This document shows positions 6,790-13,903 of a stretch of DNA of 16,452 nucleotides, piece by piece. Position numbers and translations under genes: made by a program. How positions within the stretch are numbered: position 1 is the stretch's first letter; every line of letters starts with the position of its first letter. The stretch is from Lachnospiraceae bacterium (GTDB lineage: Bacteria; Bacillota; Clostridia; Lachnospirales; Lachnospiraceae): positions 1 to 16,452 of the forward strand of contig CAAGRP010000438.1 in assembly GCA_900772685.1 (NCBI GenBank), in the 5' to 3' direction. The notes beneath the pieces are model-generated. The model ran no database searches. It was not told the DNA's origin and saw only the letters and a program-made list of their open reading frames with translations.

Positions 6790-7329
6790 ATGAAGCAGTG
6801 TGATAACGGACATTTTTATGATGAAGCAAGATTTGACAGCTGCCCTTACTGTCAGGAAACGACAGGAGCGGGAAAAACAATGGCGGCAGGTTCAATTGGC
6901 AAAACCGTAGCAGCGGTTCCGGGCGGAAATATTTCAGAGATCGACAGAGGAAAAACCGTTGGCATTATCAAAAAAAAGATCGGAATAGATCCTGCGGTAG
7001 GATTTCTGGTTTGCATCGCGGGGCCTCATCGTGGAGCGGATTACAAGCTGATAGCGGGAAGGAACTTTATCGGACGTGCGGCAGCTATGGATATTTCACT
7101 GGCAGATGATGATACCGTATCAAGAGAAAGTCATGCACTGGTTACCTACGATGCCAAGCATAACAGGTTCTCACTGTCTCCGGGACAGGGCAGAGGTATT
7201 ACTTATTGCAATGATGAGCAGGTGGAGATGGTGCGTCCGCTGCAGGCTTACGATGTGATAGAAGTCGGAAAAAGTCAGTTGCTGTTCCTGCCGTTGTGCG
7301 GAGAGCGGTTCCGATGGGATGAGGAATAA
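6790..7329 (+). CDS. Zinc-ribbon/FHA adaptor protein (179 aa)
   Basis: This soluble protein is a likely phosphothreonine reader. The N-terminus has a zinc-ribbon-like cluster, MKQCDNGHFY…CPYC (Cys4, His8, Cys18, Cys21). A flexible stretch then carries three GKT motifs (Thr30, Thr39, Thr56), plausible phosphorylation sites. The C-terminal FHA domain (about 70-170) shows Gly95-Arg96, the SRESH motif (111-115, normally SRxH with one extra residue pattern here) and Asn141, the residues that hold pThr in this fold. AAGGAGGA at 6777-6784 supports the start. It is the first gene of the operon and ends three bases before the phosphatase gene. By analogy with GarA-like proteins, phosphorylation of its own tail could control what the FHA domain binds. 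Partner and target are unknown. Confidence 0.85.
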   Translation: MKQCDNGHFYDEARFDSCPYCQETTGAGKTMAAGSIGKTVAAVPGGNISEIDRGKTVGIIKKKIGIDPAVGFLVCIAGPHRGADYKLIAGRNFIGRAAAMDISLADDDTVSRESHALVTYDAKHNRFSLSPGQGRGITYCNDEQVEMVRPLQAYDVIEVGKSQLLFLPLCGERFRWDEE

Positions 7330-7332
7330 AGC

Positions 7333-8280
7333 ATGGAAAACGTACTGTCATGGCTGAACCAGCCATTATTTCCGGGAAGCTTTATCCGTATCTGGATGGG
7401 AATAGCGGTGATAGTGCTGCTGGTGATTGCAATCATAGCACTTTTATATAGAAGAAAAAAGAAGAGCAGATCCGGTACGCAGTGTAAGGAGCAGGCTACA
7501 GGGTGTCTGCATTATATGCCGGTGCTGGAACTGGCGAATGTCCAGGGCGTAGGAAGTCGTCAGGAGCAGCAGGATTCCTTTGGTATTTCACGATTTGATC
7601 GTTATGAGGAAGACGGTCTGCTGGCGGTTCTTTGTGATGGCATGGGAGGCATGGCAGAAGGCAGAAGGATCGCCGCAGAAACAACAGCGGAGCTCATGGG
7701 GATATTTCCGTGGGAAGATGACAGAGATGTCCCGAAATGGATAGATCAGCGCAGCAAAAAGGTCTATCAGCGGTTTTTCGGACATGGAGGAACAACGCTG
7801 GTGGCAGCCCTTATCAGAAATGACGCATTATCTTTTTGGTGTGTGGGAGACAGCGACCTGTTTCTTATGCGCGAAGGCAGCCTGTATTCTATGAATGTGA
7901 GACAGGAATTTAAAAATGAGCTGGTAATGCAGGCGATAGACGGAGATTTCCCTGTGGAAGCTGCATTTGAGGATGCTCAGGCCGGTGCACTTTCGGAATA
8001 TATAGGAAAGGAAACAGTGCATTGCGATCATACGCAGATCCCGTTCAGGCTTCAAAAGGATGATGTGCTGATGCTGTGCTCCGACGGCATCAGCGATACC
8101 CTTACGCTAAGACAGATAGGGGAGCTTATGCAGCTGCCTCCTCAGGAATGCTGCGAAAAGCTTGAAGAAGCCGTTATGGATAAAGGAAAGTCTAATCAGG
8201 ATAATTATACAGCGATAGTTTTGAAATATCATGGTAAAGGGGAGGAACAGGAAGATGAAGGAAAGAAAAACATCCGGTAA
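7333..8280 (+). CDS. Membrane-anchored PP2C-type Ser/Thr phosphatase (315 aa)
   Basis: This metal-dependent phosphatase would remove phosphate from Ser and Thr, opposing the kinase at 9884. One helix spans about 20-39 and is followed by RRKKK, so the catalytic part should face the cytoplasm. PP2C motifs are present: GVGSRQEQQDSFG (Arg76, Asp81), VLCDGMGGMAEG with Asp102, GGTTLVAALI, FWCVGDSDLFL, LCSDGISDTL with Asp251, and DNYTAIVL with Asp290. All the metal-binding aspartates expected for an active enzyme are visible. The first motif reads EQQDS in place of the more usual NEDS. GAGGA at 7321-7325 lies within the end of the FHA gene, so translation is probably coupled. The 3' end overlaps the protease gene by 26 bases. 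Confidence 0.92.
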   Translation: MENVLSWLNQPLFPGSFIRIWMGIAVIVLLVIAIIALLYRRKKKSRSGTQCKEQATGCLHYMPVLELANVQGVGSRQEQQDSFGISRFDRYEEDGLLAVLCDGMGGMAEGRRIAAETTAELMGIFPWEDDRDVPKWIDQRSKKVYQRFFGHGGTTLVAALIRNDALSFWCVGDSDLFLMREGSLYSMNVRQEFKNELVMQAIDGDFPVEAAFEDAQAGALSEYIGKETVHCDHTQIPFRLQKDDVLMLCSDGISDTLTLRQIGELMQLPPQECCEKLEEAVMDKGKSNQDNYTAIVLKYHGKGEEQEDEGKKNIR

Positions 8281-9556
8281 GCAAATAGTCTCGATCCTGC
8301 TGCTGGCGGTCGGACTTGTCGGCATTATACTCGGTATCATAGGTTTTGCCGGCGGAGGCAGTAAGGATCCGTATGAAGCCCGAAACGGCATTGCAATGGT
8401 GTATTCAACCGTGTATGACAGTGAGGGCAACAGCGAGAGCGGATGGGGAACAGGCTGGGCTATCGGAAAGCCGGGCAAACCGGTTAAATATATTGTGACA
8501 AACGGACATGTAGTGGAAAAGGCTTACACATACCCGCGCTACGATTCTTCCATGTACGGAGGAGAGATAAAGGTATATTTTTCCGCAGCGGAAAATGACT
8601 ATGTACAGGCAAAGGTTGCATATTTCTCGGCTTCAAACGATAAGGACATCGCTGTCCTTGAGCTTCCGTCTGAAACCGATAAACGTACTGCTTTAACGCT
8701 TCGTGATTCTGACAGCGTTAACATCGGAAGCACTGCTTATGCATTGGGATATCCGGGCGATTCCGTTCGTCAGCAGGATTTTGTTACATATGATAAAGAT
8801 GACGTGACGATGACACGTGGTATCATCAGCAAAAAGACCAAGACAAATTATTCTACCTATGAGGCATTCCAGATGGACGTTTCGATTGCAGGCGGAAATT
8901 CCGGTGGCCCTCTGGTTGATGAGAATGGCAATGTAATAGGTATCAATACCGCCGGTGCGCTGGATCCCAATACCGGAGTTCCGGTCGGAATGAACTACGC
9001 TATCACAACCAATGAGCTGATAAAGATACTTGATGCCGAGAAGATAAACTACACTATGAGCGGTTCGGGATTCAGCCTTGGAAAATTCGGAATAGTATTT
9101 CTTATTATCGGTATTGCTGCACTTGCCGGCGGAGTCGTTGTGCTGATACTTACCAAAAAGAATGATGGAGCAGCAACGAATTCCAATGTAACCGGATCAA
9201 AAGAGATGGTGAAAAATAAAGTTGCAGCAGGAAGCAGATATATCCTTCGAGGAGTAACCGGCAAATTTGCAGGACAGAATTTTGATCTTGGCAAGGGAAG
9301 CGTGACATTAGGACGTGATCCTGCAGCATGCAATATCGTATTTGACAAAAACACACCGGGTATAAGCGGAAGGCATTGCCGGGTTTCTTATGACAGGAGT
9401 CAGGGATGCTTCATGATAATGGATCTCGGATCGTCATATGGAACGTTTCTTGGCAACGGCAAGAAGCTGACGGCAAACGTAGCTGAAAAGCTGTCTGCCG
9501 GAGACACATTCTATATGTGCGATACTGCAAACCGTTTCGTTGTTGCCAAGGAGTAA
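8255..9556 (+). CDS. Membrane trypsin-like serine protease with cytosolic FHA domain (433 aa)
   Basis: The chain reads: short basic tail, helix 1 (about 11-33), a trypsin/HtrA-like domain (about 45-265), helix 2 (about 278-300), and a C-terminal FHA domain (328-431). The catalytic triad is complete: His85 in TNGHVVE, Asp131 in NDKDIAVLEL and Ser216 in GGNSGGPLV. FHA signatures are Gly353-Arg354, SGRH (371-374), the SSYGTFLGNG loop and Asn401. The basic N-terminus predicts the protease outside and the FHA domain inside, so phosphothreonine binding in the cytoplasm could govern proteolysis outside. No PDZ domain was seen, unlike DegP/HtrA. The start at 8255 is chosen because GGAGG (8241-8245) precedes it; an in-frame ATG at 8231 lacks this. 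It overlaps the phosphatase gene. Confidence 0.9.
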   Translation: MKERKTSGKQIVSILLLAVGLVGIILGIIGFAGGGSKDPYEARNGIAMVYSTVYDSEGNSESGWGTGWAIGKPGKPVKYIVTNGHVVEKAYTYPRYDSSMYGGEIKVYFSAAENDYVQAKVAYFSASNDKDIAVLELPSETDKRTALTLRDSDSVNIGSTAYALGYPGDSVRQQDFVTYDKDDVTMTRGIISKKTKTNYSTYEAFQMDVSIAGGNSGGPLVDENGNVIGINTAGALDPNTGVPVGMNYAITTNELIKILDAEKINYTMSGSGFSLGKFGIVFLIIGIAALAGGVVVLILTKKNDGAATNSNVTGSKEMVKNKVAAGSRYILRGVTGKFAGQNFDLGKGSVTLGRDPAACNIVFDKNTPGISGRHCRVSYDRSQGCFMIMDLGSSYGTFLGNGKKLTANVAEKLSAGDTFYMCDTANRFVVAKE

Positions 9557-9560
9557 TTCT

Positions 9561-9887
9561 ATGGACAGGTATTGTTTGAAAAACAGTAAAATACATGAAG
9601 TATTTGAGGAAGAGCCGGTAGGGTTTGAGCCGGAGGCGATCTTCCATCTAAGTGCGGACGGCGGGATACAGAAGGTCGATCAGATACCTGTCCTGTACGG
9701 AGGTGAAGGATTACTTATGTATGCAGGAGAATTGTATGTGGAACCGCTGGAGATACAGATAGAGTTTGTAAAAGCAGCAGATGCAGAGCAGTGGTTAAGA
9801 GCATTGATACTGCGTCATACAGAACGGGTAAGGCAGGTGGCAGAAGACCTCTGCATACTGGCCGAGATCAAGGAGGTGGATGTATGA
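9561..9887 (+). CDS. Unrecognised protein of the kinase operon (108 aa)
   Basis: This small soluble protein has no signal, membrane helix or known motif. The first half (MDRYCLKNSKIHEVFEEEP onward) looks like short strands, and the second half, from about 68, is helical and amphipathic (AEQWLRALILRHTERVRQVAEDL). AAGGAG at 9548-9553 and its distance support the ATG at 9561; a longer frame upstream would run into the protease gene. The TGA overlaps the kinase start as ATGA, so it is translationally coupled to the kinase and probably made in equal amounts. That coupling suggests a kinase partner, scaffold or inhibitor, but this is inference. Confidence 0.85.
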   Translation: MDRYCLKNSKIHEVFEEEPVGFEPEAIFHLSADGGIQKVDQIPVLYGGEGLLMYAGELYVEPLEIQIEFVKAADAEQWLRALILRHTERVRQVAEDLCILAEIKEVDV

Positions 9888-12097
9888 ATCCCAAACGCAT
9901 TTGTTTTGGTTGCTTTAAAGAAAAAGAGCCGGGTATCATCTGTCCTTACTGCGGATTTGATGAAAATAAAGAAAAGCCTTTTCTGGCATTGCCGTTGGGA
10001 AGCATTTTAAACGGACGTTACATGGTAGGAAAGGTGCTGGGGATCGGTGGCTTCGGTATCACATATCTGGGTTATGATCTGACACTGGAGATCAGAGTGG
10101 CGATCAAGGAATATATGCCATCTGCATTGGCCACACGTTATACAGATCAATACAGTGTTGTGTTGACCGGACATGTGGAAGCGGATTACAAGTACGGTAT
10201 GGAGCGTTTCCTTGAAGAGGCACGTATACTTGCCAAGCTCCAGAATACGCCGAATATAGTTTCCGTACAGAATTATTTCAAGGAAAACAATACGGCATAT
10301 TTTGTAATGGAATATATCGAAGGCATGAGTCTGAAGGAGTATGTGGCTTCGCAGGGCGATAAGATACCATTCGAACAGGCGATGACGATACTTCAACCTG
10401 TAATGGAGGCATTGGAGCAGGTACATGCGCTGAATCTGCTGCATCGCGATATAAGCCCGGATAATATTTATATAACCGCAAACGGTGAAAGCCGGCTTCT
10501 GGATTTCGGTGCGGCAAGGTTTGCGGCAGGTGACGGCAAGAGTGTATCAGTTATCCTGAAGCATGGATATGCACCTGAGGAGCAGTATTCGAGTCACGGA
10601 AATCAGGGCCCATGGACAGATGTATATGCCATGGGTGCTACACTTTACAGGTGCATTACAGGCATACTTCCGCCGGATTCTATTGAGCGTATTCATACAG
10701 ACACACTTAAAAAGCCTTCGGAGCTGGGTATAAAAATACCGGCAAATGCAGAAAATGCTATCATAAAAGCCTTAGCGATAAAAACGGAAAATCGTTTTAA
10801 AAACATGTCAGAGTTTCTTCAGGCACTCACGGGCAGGATTCAGGTACAGGATAAGATCTCAGCCGGAATCACTCAAAAAACGCAGGCAGCAGGACGAACA
10901 GGTTATGCTTCGGACGAAATGACCGGAAGGAACGCATCCGGGGGTTCGAGATTTATGGCATACCTTAAGGCAAATCCTGTGATCGCATGGATACTCGGTG
11001 GCGGATTGGCTGCGGTAATCGCAATATGCATTATCCTACCGATAACGCTTTCCGGCGGAAATAAGAAGTCCGGAAATACAGCCGATACCGTCACCGGTAC
11101 TCCGCCTATATCACAAACCGATCCGACAACCGTTACACCGGGTGCTCCGGATGATTCATCCGGCACATCAGACACGTCGTACGATCCGGAGGTGTGTGAC
11201 TTTGGAATATATTCTGCGACAATGAGTGTTCCGCTGACTTACGAACAGCAGGAAAATTCTTATACATATATTGATAATGAAAATCAGAGACTGGTTGCTA
11301 TGGTGGATTACATGTGGCAGCTGGGAGGACCTATATATTCGCTTTCCGATGTGGAAAATAATCGAGAAGCGCTTGTAGCTGATCTTCTTAATCAAATGGA
11401 TTTCGGTAATGATTATGCGATCCTGACAGCAGGACCTGATTCTATAGGAGATCAGGAAGCGTACCAGATCTATCTCATGGTTACGGATGATGGTGTAGAT
11501 ATGGATATGGTCATAGAAGCTGTCGAGGGACAGAATGGTTTTGGCTGCTATCTCCTGCTTGGCTGCTATGAATCGGGAGATGATCAGGGAATGGAAGAGG
11601 TTTATGATTCAATCTCATCATTCAGATGCAACGGAAAGATAGATATATCCTATGATGTAATATCAGATACAGGCGCAGGAGTAAAGGTGCTCTGTGATAC
11701 ATCTGTTATTACGGATGCTAAGAGCAAGTCCTTTACGCTGCCGAACGGGAACAGCGGAACAGCTATACTGCTGTATTTTAATTCCGATACCAATCAGTAT
11801 GTTGAAGTAGAGGAAGGCTCCGCTGCAGGAAGCGATGCCGATGAATGTATGGAATATCTGTGCAGTTTATGGAGAGAAAGAGCCGGTGCCGAGCTTGGTG
11901 AAGCATCAACCGAGGTTGCGGGAGGCGTCACATGGCAGATACAGGAGATAACCTATAATTCATACAGCTATGCGATCGCGACAGCGGATATCAACGGAAA
12001 GCCTTATATAGTAGGGATGAACTCGGATGAGTCGAATGTTTCCACCGCAAATTCGATATTTGTAAATGTGATATCTACAGTAAGACCGATCTCATAG
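9884..12097 (+). CDS. Transmembrane Ser/Thr protein kinase with zinc ribbon and extracellular sensor (737 aa)
   Basis: The kinase would phosphorylate Ser or Thr residues on cytoplasmic partners. An N-terminal zinc ribbon (Cys7, Cys10, Cys20, Cys23) precedes a full Hanks-type kinase domain (about 45-315): glycine loop GIGGFGITYLG, Lys75 in VAIKEY, Glu in EEARIL, HRDISPDN (187-194) with Asp189 and Asn194, DFGAAR (Asp207) and APEEQY. All catalytic residues are kept. A helix lies at about 366-388, then a Thr/Pro/Ser-rich linker (about 400-432), then about 300 extracellular residues that look like two copies of one alpha/beta domain. No PASTA repeats are present, so it is not a PrkC/PknB homologue in sensing. 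The start at 9884 is preferred over an upstream in-frame codon (9791) because AAGGAGG (9870-9876) fits it and it overlaps the preceding stop. Confidence 0.93.
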   Translation: MNPKRICFGCFKEKEPGIICPYCGFDENKEKPFLALPLGSILNGRYMVGKVLGIGGFGITYLGYDLTLEIRVAIKEYMPSALATRYTDQYSVVLTGHVEADYKYGMERFLEEARILAKLQNTPNIVSVQNYFKENNTAYFVMEYIEGMSLKEYVASQGDKIPFEQAMTILQPVMEALEQVHALNLLHRDISPDNIYITANGESRLLDFGAARFAAGDGKSVSVILKHGYAPEEQYSSHGNQGPWTDVYAMGATLYRCITGILPPDSIERIHTDTLKKPSELGIKIPANAENAIIKALAIKTENRFKNMSEFLQALTGRIQVQDKISAGITQKTQAAGRTGYASDEMTGRNASGGSRFMAYLKANPVIAWILGGGLAAVIAICIILPITLSGGNKKSGNTADTVTGTPPISQTDPTTVTPGAPDDSSGTSDTSYDPEVCDFGIYSATMSVPLTYEQQENSYTYIDNENQRLVAMVDYMWQLGGPIYSLSDVENNREALVADLLNQMDFGNDYAILTAGPDSIGDQEAYQIYLMVTDDGVDMDMVIEAVEGQNGFGCYLLLGCYESGDDQGMEEVYDSISSFRCNGKIDISYDVISDTGAGVKVLCDTSVITDAKSKSFTLPNGNSGTAILLYFNSDTNQYVEVEEGSAAGSDADECMEYLCSLWRERAGAELGEASTEVAGGVTWQIQEITYNSYSYAIATADINGKPYIVGMNSDESNVSTANSIFVNVISTVRPIS

Positions 12098-12140
12098 ATC
12101 GCAGAACAGAAATCAGGACAGATAAGAAAAGGAGGAAGCA

Positions 12141-12470
12141 ATGCCAAACCTCAAAGAAAATCTGAATTATCCGCGTCGTATGGTGATTTATGCTGTCTTT
12201 GATGTTTTGGACCGGATGGGAAGCCGGTATGACCAGGCGATGACCGGGGATATCAAGGCTGAAGTGACGGTGCGGGGACATACGAGTCTGTTTGCTTTTG
12301 CAGTAACGGAGTTATCGCAGAATTCTTCTATTTTACATATAACTATGGTTAGAGCAGCGGAGGGATTGACGATAGAAGAAAAAAAACTGGCTGTCCGATA
12401 TATGATGGATCGTATTCTGCATCATATGGCACAGAATACACAGACCGACCACAGTATGAGCGGGAGTTGA
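12141..12470 (+). CDS. Unrecognised last protein of the kinase operon (109 aa)
   Basis: This small soluble protein starts MPNLKENLNYPRRMVIYAVF and has no signal or membrane helix. It appears mixed alpha/beta: strands around DIKAEVTVRG and SILHITMVRA flank a short loop, and a helix near the end reads EEKKLAVRYMMDRILHHM. The tail is polar (QNTQTDHSMSGS) and contains Ser and Thr residues that could be phosphorylated, although no site is certain. AAAAGGAGG at 12127-12135 is an excellent ribosome binding site. It lies 43 bases after the kinase gene with no hairpin between, and a terminator follows, so it completes the operon. No family is recognised. Confidence 0.82.
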   Translation: MPNLKENLNYPRRMVIYAVFDVLDRMGSRYDQAMTGDIKAEVTVRGHTSLFAFAVTELSQNSSILHITMVRAAEGLTIEEKKLAVRYMMDRILHHMAQNTQTDHSMSGS

Positions 12471-12514
12471 GTCAGACTCAAACATTAGAAGCTGATTATT
12501 CAGGAGCGGATAAT

Positions 12515-12580
12515 AACAGAGCTGAGACACTATGCTTTTTAGAAATATGCATAATGTGCCGGCTCTGTTTTTGTCTTTTC
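12515..12580 (+). terminator. Terminator at the end of the kinase operon
   Basis: AACAGAGC (12515-12522) pairs with GCTCTGTT (12562-12569), and within it TATGC (12531-12535) pairs with GCATA (12549-12553), giving a stacked, interrupted hairpin. TTTTTG and TCTTTT follow. It lies between convergent genes and may also slow transcription from the minus strand, where the tail is weaker. Confidence 0.7.
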
Positions 12581-12596
12581 AAATAGTTGATAAGGA

Positions 12597-13277
12597 TTAA
12601 AATAGCAGCTGCAAGCCCATAACGATGATCCATATATATGCACAGGTCTTAGGTATCATCAGGATTCCTACCCTAGGTGCTTTTTTACTGAATAATGTAA
12701 CAGGAAGGTAGCATCCGAAAGAGATGATTATTGCTGCTATCATTCTTGTCATATTGTATCCGTATGTATTTCCTGAGATGGCGAAAAGTATGATCACTCC
12801 TATACCCGTAACCGCAAAAACAGCGTTTCTCAGTACAGACAGTTTCAGGTTTCCGTCATCGGTGCACCAGTTATTCTGAGGAAGCAGGCAGATAACTATC
12901 CTTATAAGTGCGGATACCCAGATAATGATCTCTAATGAGGCCGGAGCTTCCAGCTCGAAGAACATGGTTTTCCAGATGTACATGAGAATAATATAGAATA
13001 TCGTCATTGTTACGGATGAGATCTGAAGGCCTCTTCCAAGCTGCCTTTTTATCTTATCGTTGCTTCCTTTTACGGCTCTGAATACTCGCGGAACAAGGTG
13101 GAATGCATCTCCGCCGCAAAGGGTAAGCGTCAGTACGCCGTAAAGGATGAATAAAGGATTACCTTTTGAAAATATAAAAAACAGGATTCCGGCAATAAGA
13201 TCGAAAGCAAGATATCCTATATCAAAGATGGCCTCCATAAGGTCGGGCATAAGCGGTTTATAAGTTTCTTTTGTCAT
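12597..13277 (-). CDS. Seven-helix membrane protein, unknown function (226 aa)
   Basis: About seven hydrophobic helices are seen (roughly 18-36, 42-60, 86-106, 114-133, 149-167, 177-197 and 204-226). The most distinctive motif is GGDAFHLVPR (55-64) at the end of helix 2: Asp, His and Arg buried near a membrane helix suggest a functional site, perhaps metal or substrate binding. A cytoplasmic basic loop (KGSNDKIKRQLGRG) follows. The gene begins six bases after the MarR stop, and its ribosome site (AAGGAG) overlaps that stop, so the two are one transcript and this protein is the probable object of MarR control. An efflux, stress or lipid-related role would fit MarR context but is not shown. Family not recognised. 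Confidence 0.82.
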   Translation of the reverse strand: MTKETYKPLMPDLMEAIFDIGYLAFDLIAGILFFIFSKGNPLFILYGVLTLTLCGGDAFHLVPRVFRAVKGSNDKIKRQLGRGLQISSVTMTIFYIILMYIWKTMFFELEAPASLEIIIWVSALIRIVICLLPQNNWCTDDGNLKLSVLRNAVFAVTGIGVIILFAISGNTYGYNMTRMIAAIIISFGCYLPVTLFSKKAPRVGILMIPKTCAYIWIIVMGLQLLF

Positions 13278-13283
13278 GATTTT

Positions 13284-13727
13284 TTATAGCTCCTTTTTTG
13301 TCTTTTTATGTAAATGTGCTTCGGCGTTTTGACAAACCTTATCAAAGACTTTCCGGAAGGCTTCAAGCTCCTCGGCAGTAACGCCCTCAAGAACGGTTTT
13401 GGCAAACAGCTTCTTTGTATCCAGGCCGTTTTGTATGATTTCCTGTGCACTGTCGGTTGTAAATATTGCTATTTGCTTTTTGTTGGTTTCGCTTTGAACC
13501 TTCCTTACAAGTTCTCTGTCCTCAAGGTGCTTCAGTGAGGTTGAAACATGCGATTTTGTATATTTGCAGATCCTGACGATGTCAGCTGCAGTATTGATCT
13601 GCGGATTACCGTATAAAAACATCAAAATGTCATATTCCATCTGGGTCAATTGATATTTGTCACAGGCAGCTCTCGTAAGAGATTCGTAATAGCACGTAAT
13701 TGTTTTATGTCTGTCGAGAAAATACAT
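13284..13727 (-). CDS. MarR-family transcriptional regulator (147 aa)
   Basis: Length and layout are those of a MarR repressor: helix 1 (about 5-22), a winged helix-turn-helix (about 28-95) and a C-terminal dimer helix pair (about 105-140). Recognition-helix features are TAADIVRICKYTKSHVSTSLKHLEDRELV, and the wing reads QSETNKKQIAIFTT. MarR dimers usually repress themselves and a neighbouring gene until a small molecule releases them; here the neighbour is the membrane protein at 12597. AAAGGAG upstream on the minus strand (bases 13735-13741) fixes the start. The promoter and a 14-base palindrome lie directly upstream (13756-13799), consistent with autoregulation. The ligand is unknown. Confidence 0.93.
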   Translation of the reverse strand: MYFLDRHKTITCYYESLTRAACDKYQLTQMEYDILMFLYGNPQINTAADIVRICKYTKSHVSTSLKHLEDRELVRKVQSETNKKQIAIFTTDSAQEIIQNGLDTKKLFAKTVLEGVTAEELEAFRKVFDKVCQNAEAHLHKKTKKEL

Positions 13728-13755
13728 AACGGTCTCCTTTTACTGATTGCTCGGT

Positions 13756-13799
13756 GTTCTATTTAGAACGATTATAATGCCGGATTTAAGATTTGTAAA
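13756..13799 (-). promoter_or_regulatory. MarR promoter with palindromic operator
   Basis: On the minus strand TTTACA (bases 13794-13799) is followed after exactly 17 bases by TATAAT (13771-13776), a near-perfect housekeeping promoter. Immediately downstream, over the expected transcription start, is GTTCTATTTAGAAC (13756-13769), six-base arms around two central bases. A MarR dimer bound here would block this promoter. That MarR binds it is inferred from position and symmetry. Confidence 0.75.
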
Positions 13800-13903
13800 T
13801 AAAAAAATGCTATTATCTTTTTTACTCTTGACTTTTTACCGTCAGCAAATAAGTATTTATATTAAGAAAAAATGATCAATAATATAACGGAGACATAGAT
13901 AGG

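Noticed and set aside
9791..9883. Longer kinase N-terminus
   Set aside because: The extension lies inside the preceding gene and has no ribosome site; AAGGAGG and the ATGA overlap support 9884.
10442..10465. Kinase considered a pseudokinase because of HRDISPDN
   Set aside because: The catalytic Asp189, Asn194, Lys75 and DFG Asp207 are all present; ISPDN is a common variant in Firmicute kinases.
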